Shown here one piece after another: positions 36,360 through 45,654 of a stretch of 64,000 bases of DNA. Each line of letters starts with the position of its first letter. Positions within the stretch are counted from its first letter, which is position 1. The position numbers and the translations under genes were made by a program. The stretch lies in the NCBI RefSeq assembly GCF_003173595.1, contig NZ_QGNZ01000002.1:744001-808000 (forward strand), given 5' to 3'. Under the pieces are notes generated by a model. It was not told the DNA's origin. It searched no databases and worked only from the letters and a program-made list of their open reading frames with translations. The stretch comes from Pedobacter yonginensis. GTDB lineage: Bacteria; Bacteroidota; Bacteroidia; Sphingobacteriales; Sphingobacteriaceae.

Positions 36360-37457
36360 ATGAAATTAGCTGAGATCACCAATTACTTGGAAAGCATTGC
36401 CCCCCTTAATTATCAAGAAGATTATGACAATTCAGGGCTGATCGTTGGCGATCCAAATATGGAAATTCATGGTGCTTTGGTTGCTTTAGATTGTATTGAA
36501 AAAATTGTAGATGAAGCCATCTCCACGGGATGCAATTTAATCATCACCCATCATCCAATTGTGTTTAAGGGTTTGAAAAAGCTTAATGGAAAAAATTATG
36601 TGGAGCGCGTAGTGCTAAAAGCCATTAAAAACAACATTGCTTTATACGCCATACACACCAATCTTGATAGCATTCATACCGGCGTAAATGCAAGAATTTG
36701 CGAACGTTTAGGCCTAACCGGCACGAAAGTGCTTTCGCCAAAAGCTGGATTATTGAAAAAGCTGGTTACGTATTGCCCACAGGCGCAAGCCGAGCAATTG
36801 CGTTCTGCGCTTTTTTATGCAGGGGCAGGCAATATCGGCAATTACAGCGAATGCAGTTTTAATACCGATGGTTTCGGTACTTTCAAAGGCAACGAACACG
36901 CAAATCCATTTGTAGGTGAAAAAGGCATTAGGCATAAAGAATCAGAAGTTCGGATAGAAATGGTTTACCCAAGTCAAGCCGAACGCAAAATTTTGGTTGC
37001 CTTGTTCGAAAATCATCCTTATGAAGAGATTGCTTACGATATTTATAAATTAGAAAATAAGCATCAATTGGTAGGTTCAGGCATGGTGGGTTGGTTAGAA
37101 TATGATCTGGACGCCTATGATTTCCTACATTTGGTGAAAGATAGAATGCAAGCTAAAGTGGTAAGACACACAGAGGTAATCAATAAAAGGATTAAAAAAG
37201 TTGCCGTTTGTGGTGGTTCTGGAAGTTTCTTACTAAAGGAAGCAATTGCTGTGGGAGCGGATGCATTTATTACCGCCGATTTTAAATACCATGAGTTTTT
37301 CGATGCAGAGGAAAAATTGATCATTGCCGACATCGGACACTTTGAAACTGAACAATTTACCTCAAATTTATTGCTTGAAATTATTCAGAAAAAATTTACT
37401 AACTTTGCAATCCGTTTAACGGAGCAAAATACAAACCCCATAAATTACTTGTTTTAA
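36360..37457 (+). CDS. Nif3-like dinuclear metal-center protein (YqfO/YbgI family)
   Basis: 365 residues. Metal-binding motifs ITHHPIVFKGLKK in the N-terminal half and DIGHFETEQF near the end bracket a PII/CutA-like insert (about 125-235, VTYCPQAQAEQLRSALFYAGAGNIGNY), the longer YqfO architecture. The family makes hexameric toroids with two metals per subunit; proposed roles (GTP cyclohydrolase, hydrolase) are unsettled. Its stop overlaps the start of the zinc-ribbon gene by one base (TAATG), a gene pair conserved in many bacteria. Confidence 0.93.
   Translation: MKLAEITNYLESIAPLNYQEDYDNSGLIVGDPNMEIHGALVALDCIEKIVDEAISTGCNLIITHHPIVFKGLKKLNGKNYVERVVLKAIKNNIALYAIHTNLDSIHTGVNARICERLGLTGTKVLSPKAGLLKKLVTYCPQAQAEQLRSALFYAGAGNIGNYSECSFNTDGFGTFKGNEHANPFVGEKGIRHKESEVRIEMVYPSQAERKILVALFENHPYEEIAYDIYKLENKHQLVGSGMVGWLEYDLDAYDFLHLVKDRMQAKVVRHTEVINKRIKKVAVCGGSGSFLLKEAIAVGADAFITADFKYHEFFDAEEKLIIADIGHFETEQFTSNLLLEIIQKKFTNFAIRLTEQNTNPINYLF
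37401..37408 (+). promoter_or_regulatory. possible internal promoter before the zinc-ribbon gene
   Basis: TAACTTTG within the end of nif3, 49 bases before the ATG of the zinc-ribbon gene. Being inside coding sequence, it could be coincidence. Confidence 0.3.
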
Positions 37458-38200
37458 TGGAACAAACCGTAGAACAAAAGCTAAAGGCTTTATACGAATT
37501 ACAAAATATCCACACAAAAATTGATAAAATTCGTCAGGTAAGAGGCGAACTACCAATGGAAGTTGCCGATCTTGAAGACGATGTTTTAGGATTAGAAACT
37601 AGAATTTCTAAAATCAAAACCGATCTTGATGATTTAGAAGATTCAATCGTAACTCGTAAAAACACGATTAAAGATGCCCAAGCGGCCATCAAAAGATACG
37701 ATACTCAATTAAAAGAAGTTAAAAACAACCGTGAATACGATGCTTTAACAAAGGAAATTGAGATTCAAGGATTAGACATTCAGGTTTCTGAAAAGAAAAT
37801 CAAAGAACACGGTTTTGAAATCACATCTAAAACTGAAATTTTCGAAGCAGCGCAAGCTGAATTGGAAGGCAGAAAAAAAGATTTAGAAGTTAAAAGAGCT
37901 GAATTGGGTGTAATTACGGCAGAAACCGAAAAAGAAGAACAAGATTTACAAAAGAAAGCTGATAAAGCAGAGCCTCAAATTGAAGAGCGTTTATTGGTTG
38001 CTTATAAACGTTTGCGCAAAAATGCCGTTAACGGTTTAGCAGTTGTAACCATCGATCGTGATTCTTGCTCTGGTTGTTTTAACCAAATCCCACCTCAACG
38101 TCAATTAGACATCCGTCAACGTAAGAAAATTATCGTTTGCGAGCATTGCGGACGTATTTTGGTTGATGAGGCCTTAACACAAGAAGTAGCTGAAGCTTAA
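37457..38200 (+). CDS. C4-type zinc-ribbon coiled-coil protein (CdsZ/CT398-like)
   Basis: 247 residues. A long helical hairpin (about 1-190; repeated E/K/D heptads such as DLEDDVLGLETRISKIKTDLDDLED) is followed by a four-cysteine zinc ribbon (CSGCFNQIPPQ ... CEHCGRIL). The fold and the conserved VNGLAVVTIDRDSCSGC stretch match the bacterial family of CT398, H. pylori HP0958 and CdsZ. Members act as adaptors for secretion or RNA; the role here is unknown. Translationally coupled to nif3. Confidence 0.92.
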   Translation: MEQTVEQKLKALYELQNIHTKIDKIRQVRGELPMEVADLEDDVLGLETRISKIKTDLDDLEDSIVTRKNTIKDAQAAIKRYDTQLKEVKNNREYDALTKEIEIQGLDIQVSEKKIKEHGFEITSKTEIFEAAQAELEGRKKDLEVKRAELGVITAETEKEEQDLQKKADKAEPQIEERLLVAYKRLRKNAVNGLAVVTIDRDSCSGCFNQIPPQRQLDIRQRKKIIVCEHCGRILVDEALTQEVAEA

Positions 38201-38222
38201 ATTATAAGCTAAATATTTATTT

Positions 38223-38253
38223 AAAACGTCTCGATTTTTATCGGGACGTTTTT
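38223..38253 (+). terminator. intrinsic terminator after the zinc-ribbon gene
   Basis: AAACGTC-t-CGAT / ATCG-g-GACGTTT stem followed by TTTTC, 23 bases after the stop codon. Confidence 0.9.
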
Positions 38254-38362
38254 CGTTTTGAACAAAACAAGAATGTATATTTTGCGTTAATTCTTCATAT
38301 TTGTTTAATGTGAATTTAGGTTACATCCAAAATTGTAATCTAGTCAGAAACACCATTTAATA

Positions 38363-39850
38363 ATGATTAAAAGCTTACGCCTGTTTCCAATTGTAGTTTT
38401 TTTATCGCTCCCGATTTCTGTATTTGCCAATTTTGATTTCAATGCAAACTGCCTAAATGCTTATAAAAGTATTTTTGAGCTTAAGTTGGGTAATGCAAAG
38501 GCCTACATTGCCACCGAAAAGAAGCTCCGCCCCAATAATTCAATTATCCCCCTGTTAGAGAATTATGTAGATTATTTTACATTAATCACGTCAGACAGCA
38601 AGGCTGAATTTGATCGTCTTAAAGGAAATAAATCTGCTCGGTTGGATCAGATTAGCGATGATGATGCAAAATCTCCCTACTGTCTTTATGCTCAAGCAGA
38701 AATTAATTTGCAATGGGCATTAATTCGTGGCCGATATGGCGAATACTTCAATGCAGCAATGGAAATCAGAAAAGCGAGTGGACAACTTCAAGAGAATAAC
38801 AAGAAGTTTCCAAATTTTCAACTCAACTTTAAAGGCTTGGGCTTAATCAATGCGGTATTGGGAAACCTACCCGATGGCGCATTAAAAAGTACCCTTTCTA
38901 CATTTGGCATCAAAGGGAACTTACAGAATGGCCTTAACATGTTCGAAAAATTGGTAGATAATCTCCCAAAATCATCTTATGAACCTTTTTACGAGGAAGT
39001 GGTGTTTTATTATGCCTATGTGTTAACAGATGTAGCCCATAGTACATCAGCTTATGTTAAAACCATGCGGTATACCGATCGCATTGCAGACACAAGTTTA
39101 TTAAAGAGTTATCTTCAGAGTTACGTGTGCATTAAAAATGGCCATAACGAGGAAGCCATAAATATTCTAGCCAAAAAACCTGAAGGCGGTGTTTATCAAC
39201 CTTTTCCATATTTAGATTATTTAGAAGGCATTGCACATTTAAATAAATTGGACTTGGGCGCATCAACCTACTTTAACCGATTTTTGCAAACAAACAAAGG
39301 GGTAAATTACATTAAAGACGCAAACCTTCATTTGGCTTGGATTGCCTTGTTAAAAGGCGATAAAACAGCTTATTCAGCATACGTTTCGAAAGTAAGCAAT
39401 AATGGTTACACTTATAATGAAAAGGATAAGCAGGCGCAAAACGAAGCCGCTGCTCCAACTCCTGTGGTTGATTTATTAAAAGCCAGATTACTGTTTGACG
39501 GGGGGTATTTAACTAAAGCACTCCAAACCTTGGGAGCTGATAATGTGAGCAATTATTCATCAGATAAGGATAAAACTGAATATAATTACCGCTTGGGAAG
39601 GATTTATGATGATTTGGGAAAGGATGATTTAGCGTTAACCGCCTACCAAGCAACCATAAATCAAGGTAAAAATTTGAAATATTACTTTGCTGCCAATGCT
39701 GCACTACAAATGGGCAAAGTTTATGAAAAAAGAAGAAATACAGCTAAAGCAAGAGAGGCTTTTAATATTGCCATTGCGATGAAAAATCACGAATATGAAA
39801 GCAGTATAGAAAGCCAGGCTAAAGCAGGATTACGAAGGTTGAGCAATTAA
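38363..39850 (+). CDS. secreted tetratricopeptide-repeat protein
   Basis: 495 residues. Signal peptide about 1-21 (VFLSLPISVFANF). The rest is helical, with recognisable TPR units near the C-terminus (YNYRLGRIYDDLGKDDLALTAYQATI, ANAALQMGKVYEKRRNTAKAREAFNIAI). The middle region is conserved in Bacteroidota proteins of unknown function. Likely a periplasmic scaffold. Its last four bases overlap the convergent FabH-like gene. Confidence 0.85.
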   Translation: MIKSLRLFPIVVFLSLPISVFANFDFNANCLNAYKSIFELKLGNAKAYIATEKKLRPNNSIIPLLENYVDYFTLITSDSKAEFDRLKGNKSARLDQISDDDAKSPYCLYAQAEINLQWALIRGRYGEYFNAAMEIRKASGQLQENNKKFPNFQLNFKGLGLINAVLGNLPDGALKSTLSTFGIKGNLQNGLNMFEKLVDNLPKSSYEPFYEEVVFYYAYVLTDVAHSTSAYVKTMRYTDRIADTSLLKSYLQSYVCIKNGHNEEAINILAKKPEGGVYQPFPYLDYLEGIAHLNKLDLGASTYFNRFLQTNKGVNYIKDANLHLAWIALLKGDKTAYSAYVSKVSNNGYTYNEKDKQAQNEAAAPTPVVDLLKARLLFDGGYLTKALQTLGADNVSNYSSDKDKTEYNYRLGRIYDDLGKDDLALTAYQATINQGKNLKYYFAANAALQMGKVYEKRRNTAKAREAFNIAIAMKNHEYESSIESQAKAGLRRLSN

Positions 39851-40923
39851 AAACGATGTACAAAGGCATTAATGTGCATGCCGGCACCAACTGATGCAAA
39901 AACAGCAACATCGCCAGGTTTAACTCTATAGCCTTCAACCTCACCTTTCAACACTAAATCTAATAAGGTTGGTATGGTGGCTACCGAGCTGTTTCCCAAC
40001 CAAGAAATCGTCATTGGAACTAGGTTTTCGGGTATGGTATCTTTTCCGTACAATTTAAACAAGCGTTTCATAATGGCGGTATCCATTTTGCCATTGGCTT
40101 GATGTACAAAAACAATATTAACATCCTCTACAGTTAAGCCAGCTTTATCAATCGCTTTTTTAATCACCTGGGGTACTTGTACAACCGCAAATTCATATAG
40201 CTTACGGCCATTCATTTTTAGGTAGTAGTTTCCACTGGTTTCTTCAGGATGCGAGCCTTTGCCCATAACCAATAAATTGCCATAATTAACGGCGTGAGTT
40301 TCCGTTTTGTGTGCTAACATCCCTTTTTTCTCTCCGCTTTCATCTGCTTCGAAAATTACCGCCCCTGCACCGTCAGAAAAGATCATGCTATCCCGATCAT
40401 GTGGATCAATAATTCGGCTCAATGTTTCTGCGCCGATAACCAAAACCCGTTTGGCATCGCCACTTTTGATGTAATAGTTAGCTTGAATGGCTCCCTGAAC
40501 CCAACCTGGGCAACCGAATATTATATCGTAAGCCACACAATCTGGATTAACAATGCCCAGTTGCTGTTTAACTTTTGAAGCTAATGCTGGCAAAACGTCA
40601 ATACGATTGCTGTTTAATGGAATATCGCCAAAGTTATGGCAAAAGATAATGTAATCTAATGTTTCCTTATCTATACCCGCATTTTCAATCGCCCTTTCAG
40701 CAGCAATTGCACCAATTTGATTGCTTAATTGATTTGGGCAAGCATATCGCCTTTCAACAATCTCCGTAATTTCTGAAAATTTATGAATAATTTCGGCATT
40801 GTCTTTTTCAAGCAGACTTCCATTTTCAAAAAATGTGGAATTAAGAAATTCATTCCCAGAAATAATGTTGTCAGGAATATAACTTCCGGTACCGGTAATT
40901 ATCGTATTTATAGATGTGCTCAT
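39847..40923 (-). CDS. beta-ketoacyl-ACP synthase III-like protein
   Basis: 358 residues, thiolase fold. The FabH triad is complete: C138 (IFGCPGWVQG), H274 (VFVHQANGKM) and N311 (WLGNSSVATIP). It resembles the KAS III-like enzymes that start specialised or branched chains more than housekeeping FabH, for example in the 36-residue N-terminal addition around FLNSTFFENGSLLEK. Function is condensation of an acyl-CoA with malonyl-ACP or a related Claisen reaction. It stands alone, without other fatty acid genes nearby. Confidence 0.85.
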   Translation of the reverse strand: MSTSINTIITGTGSYIPDNIISGNEFLNSTFFENGSLLEKDNAEIIHKFSEITEIVERRYACPNQLSNQIGAIAAERAIENAGIDKETLDYIIFCHNFGDIPLNSNRIDVLPALASKVKQQLGIVNPDCVAYDIIFGCPGWVQGAIQANYYIKSGDAKRVLVIGAETLSRIIDPHDRDSMIFSDGAGAVIFEADESGEKKGMLAHKTETHAVNYGNLLVMGKGSHPEETSGNYYLKMNGRKLYEFAVVQVPQVIKKAIDKAGLTVEDVNIVFVHQANGKMDTAIMKRLFKLYGKDTIPENLVPMTISWLGNSSVATIPTLLDLVLKGEVEGYRVKPGDVAVFASVGAGMHINAFVHRF

Positions 40924-40994
40924 AATTATAATACCGCATACTAAAACGGTATGTAGTATAAAACTATGGTTAATAAATTAGAAATGGAAATTAT

Positions 40995-41639
40995 TTAAGA
41001 AAAATCGTCAATTAGGAAAACAAAAAGCTCCTTCGGACCATGTGCTCCTAGCACCAAAGTTTTCTCAATATCAGCTGTGCGACTTGGCCCTGTAATGTTA
41101 CTAATCATTGTTGGTATTTGCGTACCATATTTATTTTTTAACAATTGAAAGCCATCTTTCAAATCTAAAACCAATTGACTCGTACGGGCGATAACAATAT
41201 GATGGTGAGGGAAAATGCTTAATCTCCTCCCTGCTGCACTTTGGTTGGTTACCATTACGCTTCCGTTTCTGGCAATTAATGCTTCGCATAAGGTTATACC
41301 AACCTCTGCCTGTTCAAAATCTTTATCCGTTTGGTAAAAAGGGAATTCATACTTCGATAGAAAATCTTGAAGCTCTGGTTCCCAGCAATAAATTTTTCTC
41401 CATTTGAATTGATCTGCCAGCTGGAGCATATTTTCTATGAAATCAATCCCATCTTCACAAAAAATAAAGTTACCAGAAACAGCGGTTAACTGCTCTGCGA
41501 ATAAAATCTCTAAGGGATCATCATTCTTTTTATACAATGGGCTTTCTTCTAAATTTGGATACGGATTTTCTCGCTTCTCTAAAAGCGCCTTCCGAATCTT
41601 TTTTAGCATCTGTTCTTTCGCGGTCGTATTATCCTTCAT
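40995..41639 (-). CDS. LUD domain protein (LutC/YkgG family)
   Basis: 214 residues of the LUD fold; the signatures include ALIARNGSVMVTNQSAAGRRLSIFPHHHIV and the C-terminal GPSRTADIEKTLVLGAHGPKEL. LutC is part of the LutABC L-lactate oxidising complex, but neither LutA nor LutB is in the window, so it is an orphan or works with genes elsewhere. It lies downstream of ftsH in the same direction, behind a terminator, and so is probably transcribed on its own. Confidence 0.88.
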   Translation of the reverse strand: MKDNTTAKEQMLKKIRKALLEKRENPYPNLEESPLYKKNDDPLEILFAEQLTAVSGNFIFCEDGIDFIENMLQLADQFKWRKIYCWEPELQDFLSKYEFPFYQTDKDFEQAEVGITLCEALIARNGSVMVTNQSAAGRRLSIFPHHHIVIARTSQLVLDLKDGFQLLKNKYGTQIPTMISNITGPSRTADIEKTLVLGAHGPKELFVFLIDDFS

Positions 41640-41644
41640 TGTCT

Positions 41645-41685
41645 AAAAAAATGAAACCTCGAATTTTTTAGGTTCAAGGTTTCAA
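41645..41685 (-). terminator. ftsH terminator
   Basis: On the minus strand: TGAAACCT-t-GAA / TTC-g-AGGTTTCA hairpin followed by a run of seven T. It lies between ftsH and the LUD gene. Confidence 0.85.
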
Positions 41686-41727
41686 ACTTATATATAATTG
41701 TGTTTATATGCAATTTAATGCATGCAC

Positions 41728-43827
41728 TTATTCCTTTTCTGATGCAGGAAGTCCAGAAACTTCTTTTTCGATGTCGGTATTTCCAACACCATCGTGAATT
41801 AGGCCTTCTGCAGCTGGAGTTTGATCTCCTGTACCATTAACGAATTCATCGTAAGTGGTACGTGTATCAAATGGGCGTTTGCCTAAAATCTCCTCTAAAT
41901 CTGTTTGGAACAAAATTTCTTTCTCTAAAAGTTTCTGAGCAAGTTTCTCTAAACCCTCTCGCTTGTCGATGAGCAATTGTTTAGTTTTAATGTAAACGTC
42001 GCCAATCAATTTGCGTACTTCAACATCAATTAATTCTGAAGTTTTTTCAGAGTAAGGTTTGTTAAAGTTGTATTCATTTTGAGGATCGTGGAAAGAAACA
42101 TTACCCACCACTTCGTTCATACCGTAAATACTTACCATGGCATATGCCAATTTCGTAATGCGCTCTAAATCGTTTTGTGCGCCTGTAGAAATTCTACCAA
42201 AAGTAATGTCTTCTGCAACACGTCCACCCATTGTCATACACATTCCGTCAGTTAGCTGCTCGGTAGTGTATAAAAATTGTTCTTTAGGCAGGTATTGCGC
42301 ATAGCCTAAGGCAGCAACGCCACGGGGAACAATAGAAACTTTAACTAATGGATCGGCATGCTCTAAGAACCAGCCCGCAATGGCGTGCCCTGCTTCGTGA
42401 TAAGCAACGATTCGCTTTTCTTCTGGTGAAATGATTTTATTTTTCTTTTCTAAACCACCAATTACACGGTCGATAGCGTCTTGAAAATCTTGCATATCTA
42501 CCGATTCTTTGTTTTTACGAGCTGCAATTAAAGCCGCTTCATTACAAACATTGGCAATTTCTGCCCCTGCAAAACCTGGAGTTTGTGCCGATAATTTTTT
42601 CGCATCAACTTCAGATGATGTTTTAATAGGTTTTAGATGCACATTAAAAATGTGTTCACGACCAACTAAATCTGGCTTATCGATAGAAATTTGTCTATCG
42701 AAACGACCTGGGCGCAACAATGCCGAATCCAATACATCTGGGCGGTTGGTTGCTGCAAGAATGATAATTCCAGAATCTGTTCCGAAACCATCCATTTCTA
42801 CCAGTAATTGGTTCAATGTATTTTCACGCTCATCGTTTCCACCCATTACGCTATTCTTTCCACGAGCACGTCCGATAGCATCAACCTCATCAATAAAGAT
42901 GATACATGGTGCTTTATCTTTGGCTTGTTTAAACAAATCTCGTACTCGAGAAGCACCAACACCCACAAACATTTCTACGAAATCAGATCCTGATAGGGAG
43001 AAGAAAGGAACTTGAGCCTCACCTGCTACGGCTTTTGCCAATAAAGTTTTACCTGTGCCCGGAGAACCTACTAGCAAGGCACCTTTAGGAATTTTACCAC
43101 CGAGGTTGGTGTATTTTTTAGGGTTTTTAAGGAAATCTACAATTTCCATAACCTCTTGCTTGGCTTCTTCTAAACCAGCAACATCATTAAAAGTAATGTT
43201 CACTTGGCTTTCTTTATCAAATAAAGTGGCTTTAGATTTTCCAATACTGAAAATCTGCCCGCCGCCGCCAGCGCCACCACCCATTCTGCGCATCATAAAG
43301 ATCCAAAAACCAATAAGAAGTAATAAAGGCAGGCCAATATTAATTAGCAACCCAAGAAAAGGATTGCTTCTACTTTCTTTATCAGCTAAAATTCTAGGTT
43401 GGTCTGGTGGTAGGTTTTTTTGTGATTCTGCCAATTGCTTATCTAAGCCATCCATTGTTCCGGCGTTAAAATAAACTGTTGGTCCGGTTGATACAGCAAA
43501 AGAGCTATTGCTTTTATACTTTTGGTATTCTGGTTTTTTTAAACTGCTTTCTTTGATGTAAACCTCAACCTTAACAAGATCTTCAGCTTTGTAAGCAACA
43601 ATTTTTTCAACGTCTCCAGTTAAAAGCATTTTACTTTCAAATTCTGGATATTCTACTTTTTTACCTCCGTCGGTAGAGAATAGAAATTGAGCAGCAATAA
43701 TGGCAACTATAATTGCGGCATAAACCCAGAAAATATTAAACTTCGATCCCTTTTGTGGTTTTTTTGGGATGTTTGGGAGTCTTTTTCCTGGCTTTTTGTT
43801 TTCGTTTGTATTTTGATTATCGTTCAT
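41728..43827 (-). CDS. ftsH: ATP-dependent zinc metalloprotease FtsH
   Basis: 699 residues. Membrane-anchored AAA+ protease that degrades misfolded membrane proteins and short-lived regulators. Membrane helices at 33-50 and 158-178 flank a periplasmic domain. Walker A GSPGTGKT is at 254-261, Walker B IIFIDE at 309-314, the SRH arginines follow in [18 protein letters not shown], and the zinc-binding HEAGH is at 477-481. The acidic, disordered tail is usual for the phylum. It follows rsfS by 27 bp, probably as one operon. Confidence 0.97.
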   Translation of the reverse strand: MNDNQNTNENKKPGKRLPNIPKKPQKGSKFNIFWVYAAIIVAIIAAQFLFSTDGGKKVEYPEFESKMLLTGDVEKIVAYKAEDLVKVEVYIKESSLKKPEYQKYKSNSSFAVSTGPTVYFNAGTMDGLDKQLAESQKNLPPDQPRILADKESRSNPFLGLLINIGLPLLLLIGFWIFMMRRMGGGAGGGGQIFSIGKSKATLFDKESQVNITFNDVAGLEEAKQEVMEIVDFLKNPKKYTNLGGKIPKGALLVGSPGTGKTLLAKAVAGEAQVPFFSLSGSDFVEMFVGVGASRVRDLFKQAKDKAPCIIFIDEVDAIGRARGKNSVMGGNDERENTLNQLLVEMDGFGTDSGIIILAATNRPDVLDSALLRPGRFDRQISIDKPDLVGREHIFNVHLKPIKTSSEVDAKKLSAQTPGFAGAEIANVCNEAALIAARKNKESVDMQDFQDAIDRVIGGLEKKNKIISPEEKRIVAYHEAGHAIAGWFLEHADPLVKVSIVPRGVAALGYAQYLPKEQFLYTTEQLTDGMCMTMGGRVAEDITFGRISTGAQNDLERITKLAYAMVSIYGMNEVVGNVSFHDPQNEYNFNKPYSEKTSELIDVEVRKLIGDVYIKTKQLLIDKREGLEKLAQKLLEKEILFQTDLEEILGKRPFDTRTTYDEFVNGTGDQTPAAEGLIHDGVGNTDIEKEVSGLPASEKE

Positions 43828-43854
43828 TTGTCTTTTTCAAAATGGTTTTAAGGG

Positions 43855-44229
43855 CTATGCGCTTTGAAAGTTTGTGCTTTCTGCATCGCCCCAAAGTTCT
43901 TCTATGCCATAAAAATGGCGCTTTTCGGTTTTAAATATGTGCACAACCACATCAAAATAATCTAAGATAATCCAATCGGCACTTTCAAAACCCTCTTTAT
44001 GTCGTGGGTCTGCCTGGGTAGCCTTGTATATTTCTTTTTCTACGCTATCGGCAATAGCTTTTACCTGCGTACCAGAGTTGGCACTGCAAATAATGAAATA
44101 ATCCGCTACCGATGTATGAATGTTTCTTAGATCCAACCGCACTATATCTTCTCCTTTTTTTTCTTGTATGCCTTGTACGGCTAACTCTGAAAGGTATGTA
44201 GAAAGGGCTACTATTTTCTTTTTTACCAT
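43855..44229 (-). CDS. rsfS: ribosome silencing factor
   Basis: 124 residues, RsfS/YbeB/iojap family. It binds L14 on the 50S subunit and blocks subunit joining during starvation. The conserved stretch runs ADYFIICSANSGTQVKAIADSVEKE ... SADWIILDYFDVVVHIFKTEKRHFYGIEELWGDA. It is the first gene of an rsfS-ftsH pair and divergent from birA with a 44-bp gap. Confidence 0.96.
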   Translation of the reverse strand: MVKKKIVALSTYLSELAVQGIQEKKGEDIVRLDLRNIHTSVADYFIICSANSGTQVKAIADSVEKEIYKATQADPRHKEGFESADWIILDYFDVVVHIFKTEKRHFYGIEELWGDAESTNFQSA

Positions 44230-44273
44230 TAAAATGATTTAATTTTGGAATTACAATAATATAAATTCAACAC

Positions 44274-45050
44274 TTGCAAAATAACACTTTTTCGACACTA
44301 TTTGTTGGTCAAAATTTAATCAAATTAAAAGAGGTTGATTCTACTAATAACTTTTTAAAGAATTTGGTGTCAAAATCCGAGCCATTACCCGAAGGGACTG
44401 TAATTATGGCAGACAATCAATTTGCCGGAAGAGGTCAGCAAGAAAGCGTTTGGCAAACAGAAGCAGGTAAAAACATTAGTACAAGTATTTACCTAAAACC
44501 AAATTTCCTGCCATTAAATAAACAGTTTTATTTGAATATGGCTGTTAGTTTAGCTGTTAGCGAAGCGCTAAACCACATTTTACCCCAGCCTGTGTTGGTT
44601 AAATGGCCTAATGATATTTATACTGGCGGTAAAAAGTTGGGTGGTATATTGATTGAAAACACACTGACAGGATCATTTATAAAATCATCAGTTATTGGCA
44701 TTGGCTTAAATATTAATCAACAAACGTTTAAGTCAGATTTAACCAACAAAGCCACGTCGGTAATTCAAATTTTACAAAAGGAAACGCCTTTAGCGGCTGT
44801 TATGGAGAAAATTGTAGTGTTTATGGAGAAATACTACTTAATTTTGAAATCTGGTAATTATATAATTTTACAAAAGGAATACTTTAAACGTCTGTATAAC
44901 TTTGGTACATTAGCTCATTATCAGCAAAATGGTCAGGTTTTTGAAGGCAAGATAACTGGAGTTGAAGAAAGTGGACGTTTGGTTATGGAAACGGAAGCGG
45001 GTTTAAAAAGCTTTAACTTTAAAGAAATAGAATTTACACACACAAAATAA
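44274..45050 (+). CDS. birA: biotin-[acetyl-CoA-carboxylase] ligase
   Basis: 258 residues from a TTG start at 44274; no ATG or GTG lies between it and the conserved region. Class I ligase without the DNA-binding domain of E. coli BirA, so it should not act as a repressor. Motifs: EVDSTNNFLK, the biotinyl-AMP loop GRGQQESVWQTEAG, KWPNDIYTGGKKLGGILIE and a C-terminal SH3-like domain (GKITGVEESGRLVMETEAG). It attaches biotin to acetyl-CoA carboxylase. It is followed after 3 bp by the nDsbD-like gene. Confidence 0.94.
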   Translation: MQNNTFSTLFVGQNLIKLKEVDSTNNFLKNLVSKSEPLPEGTVIMADNQFAGRGQQESVWQTEAGKNISTSIYLKPNFLPLNKQFYLNMAVSLAVSEALNHILPQPVLVKWPNDIYTGGKKLGGILIENTLTGSFIKSSVIGIGLNINQQTFKSDLTNKATSVIQILQKETPLAAVMEKIVVFMEKYYLILKSGNYIILQKEYFKRLYNFGTLAHYQQNGQVFEGKITGVEESGRLVMETEAGLKSFNFKEIEFTHTK

Positions 45051-45053
45051 CAC

Positions 45054-45503
45054 ATGAAAAAAATCACCTTAGTACTGTCAATGGTACTCTTCACTATTGC
45101 AGGGGCTTTTGCCCAAATTGAAAAGCCCGTAACTTGGTCTTATGCGGCAAAGAAAATAAGTAAAACAGAAGCAGTACTTTACATCAAAGCAAACATAGAG
45201 GATAGATGGCATATTTATTCTCAGAATATTAAAGACGGCGGGCCTGTAAAAACAACATTTACTTTTTCTCCATCAAAGGATTTTAGTTTGCTTGGAAAAA
45301 CAACCGAACCAAAAGCTATCGTTAAATATGAAAGCACCTTTAAAATGAACGTGAGTTATTTCGAGAAATCTGTTGTGTTCCAACAGAAGATAAAGCTCAA
45401 TAAAGCCGCCACTGTGGTTAAAGGTAAGGTTGAGTTTATGGTTTGTAATGATAAGCAATGCCTTCCACCAGAAGAGGTTGAGTTTAGTGTTCCAGTTAAA
45501 TAA
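45054..45503 (+). CDS. stand-alone DsbD N-terminal (alpha) domain protein
   Basis: 149 residues. Signal peptide 1-20 (ending AGAFAQ), then one immunoglobulin-like domain of the DsbD alpha type (PVTWSYAAKKISKTEAVLYIKANIEDRWHIYS). A cysteine pair at C131 and C136 (VCNDKQCLPPE) occupies the position of the redox pair in E. coli nDsbD. It should pass electrons from the neighbouring DsbD membrane protein to periplasmic substrates. It is separated from that gene by a terminator, so the two are probably made from separate transcripts. Confidence 0.85.
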   Translation: MKKITLVLSMVLFTIAGAFAQIEKPVTWSYAAKKISKTEAVLYIKANIEDRWHIYSQNIKDGGPVKTTFTFSPSKDFSLLGKTTEPKAIVKYESTFKMNVSYFEKSVVFQQKIKLNKAATVVKGKVEFMVCNDKQCLPPEEVEFSVPVK

Positions 45504-45531
45504 CGAACGAACTTATAAAATATAACATAGG

Positions 45532-45561
45532 CAGTCCCGATTTTTGGGACTGTTTCTGTTT
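45532..45561 (+). terminator. intrinsic terminator between nDsbD-like gene and dsbD
   Basis: Perfect 7-bp stem CAGTCCC / GGGACTG with a gatttttt loop and TTTCTGTTT tail. It overlaps the extended frame upstream of dsbD and so argues for the dsbD start at 45655. Confidence 0.85.
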
Positions 45562-45654
45562 AAAGTAAAATCTAATGGCGTGGAAGCATCAAAGATTAAT
45601 CCTTTAAAAATTATTCTTAATTTCACAGCTTCAACACACACACAAAACATCCAA

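Noticed and set aside
42509-43474. Long plus-strand ORFs opposite ftsH
   Set aside because: Shadows of a strongly conserved gene; the composition (Ser/Pro/Lys rich) is typical of antisense frames.
45544-45654. Longer dsbD start
   Set aside because: The extension overlaps the terminator at 45532-45561 and precedes a clear signal peptide at 45655.
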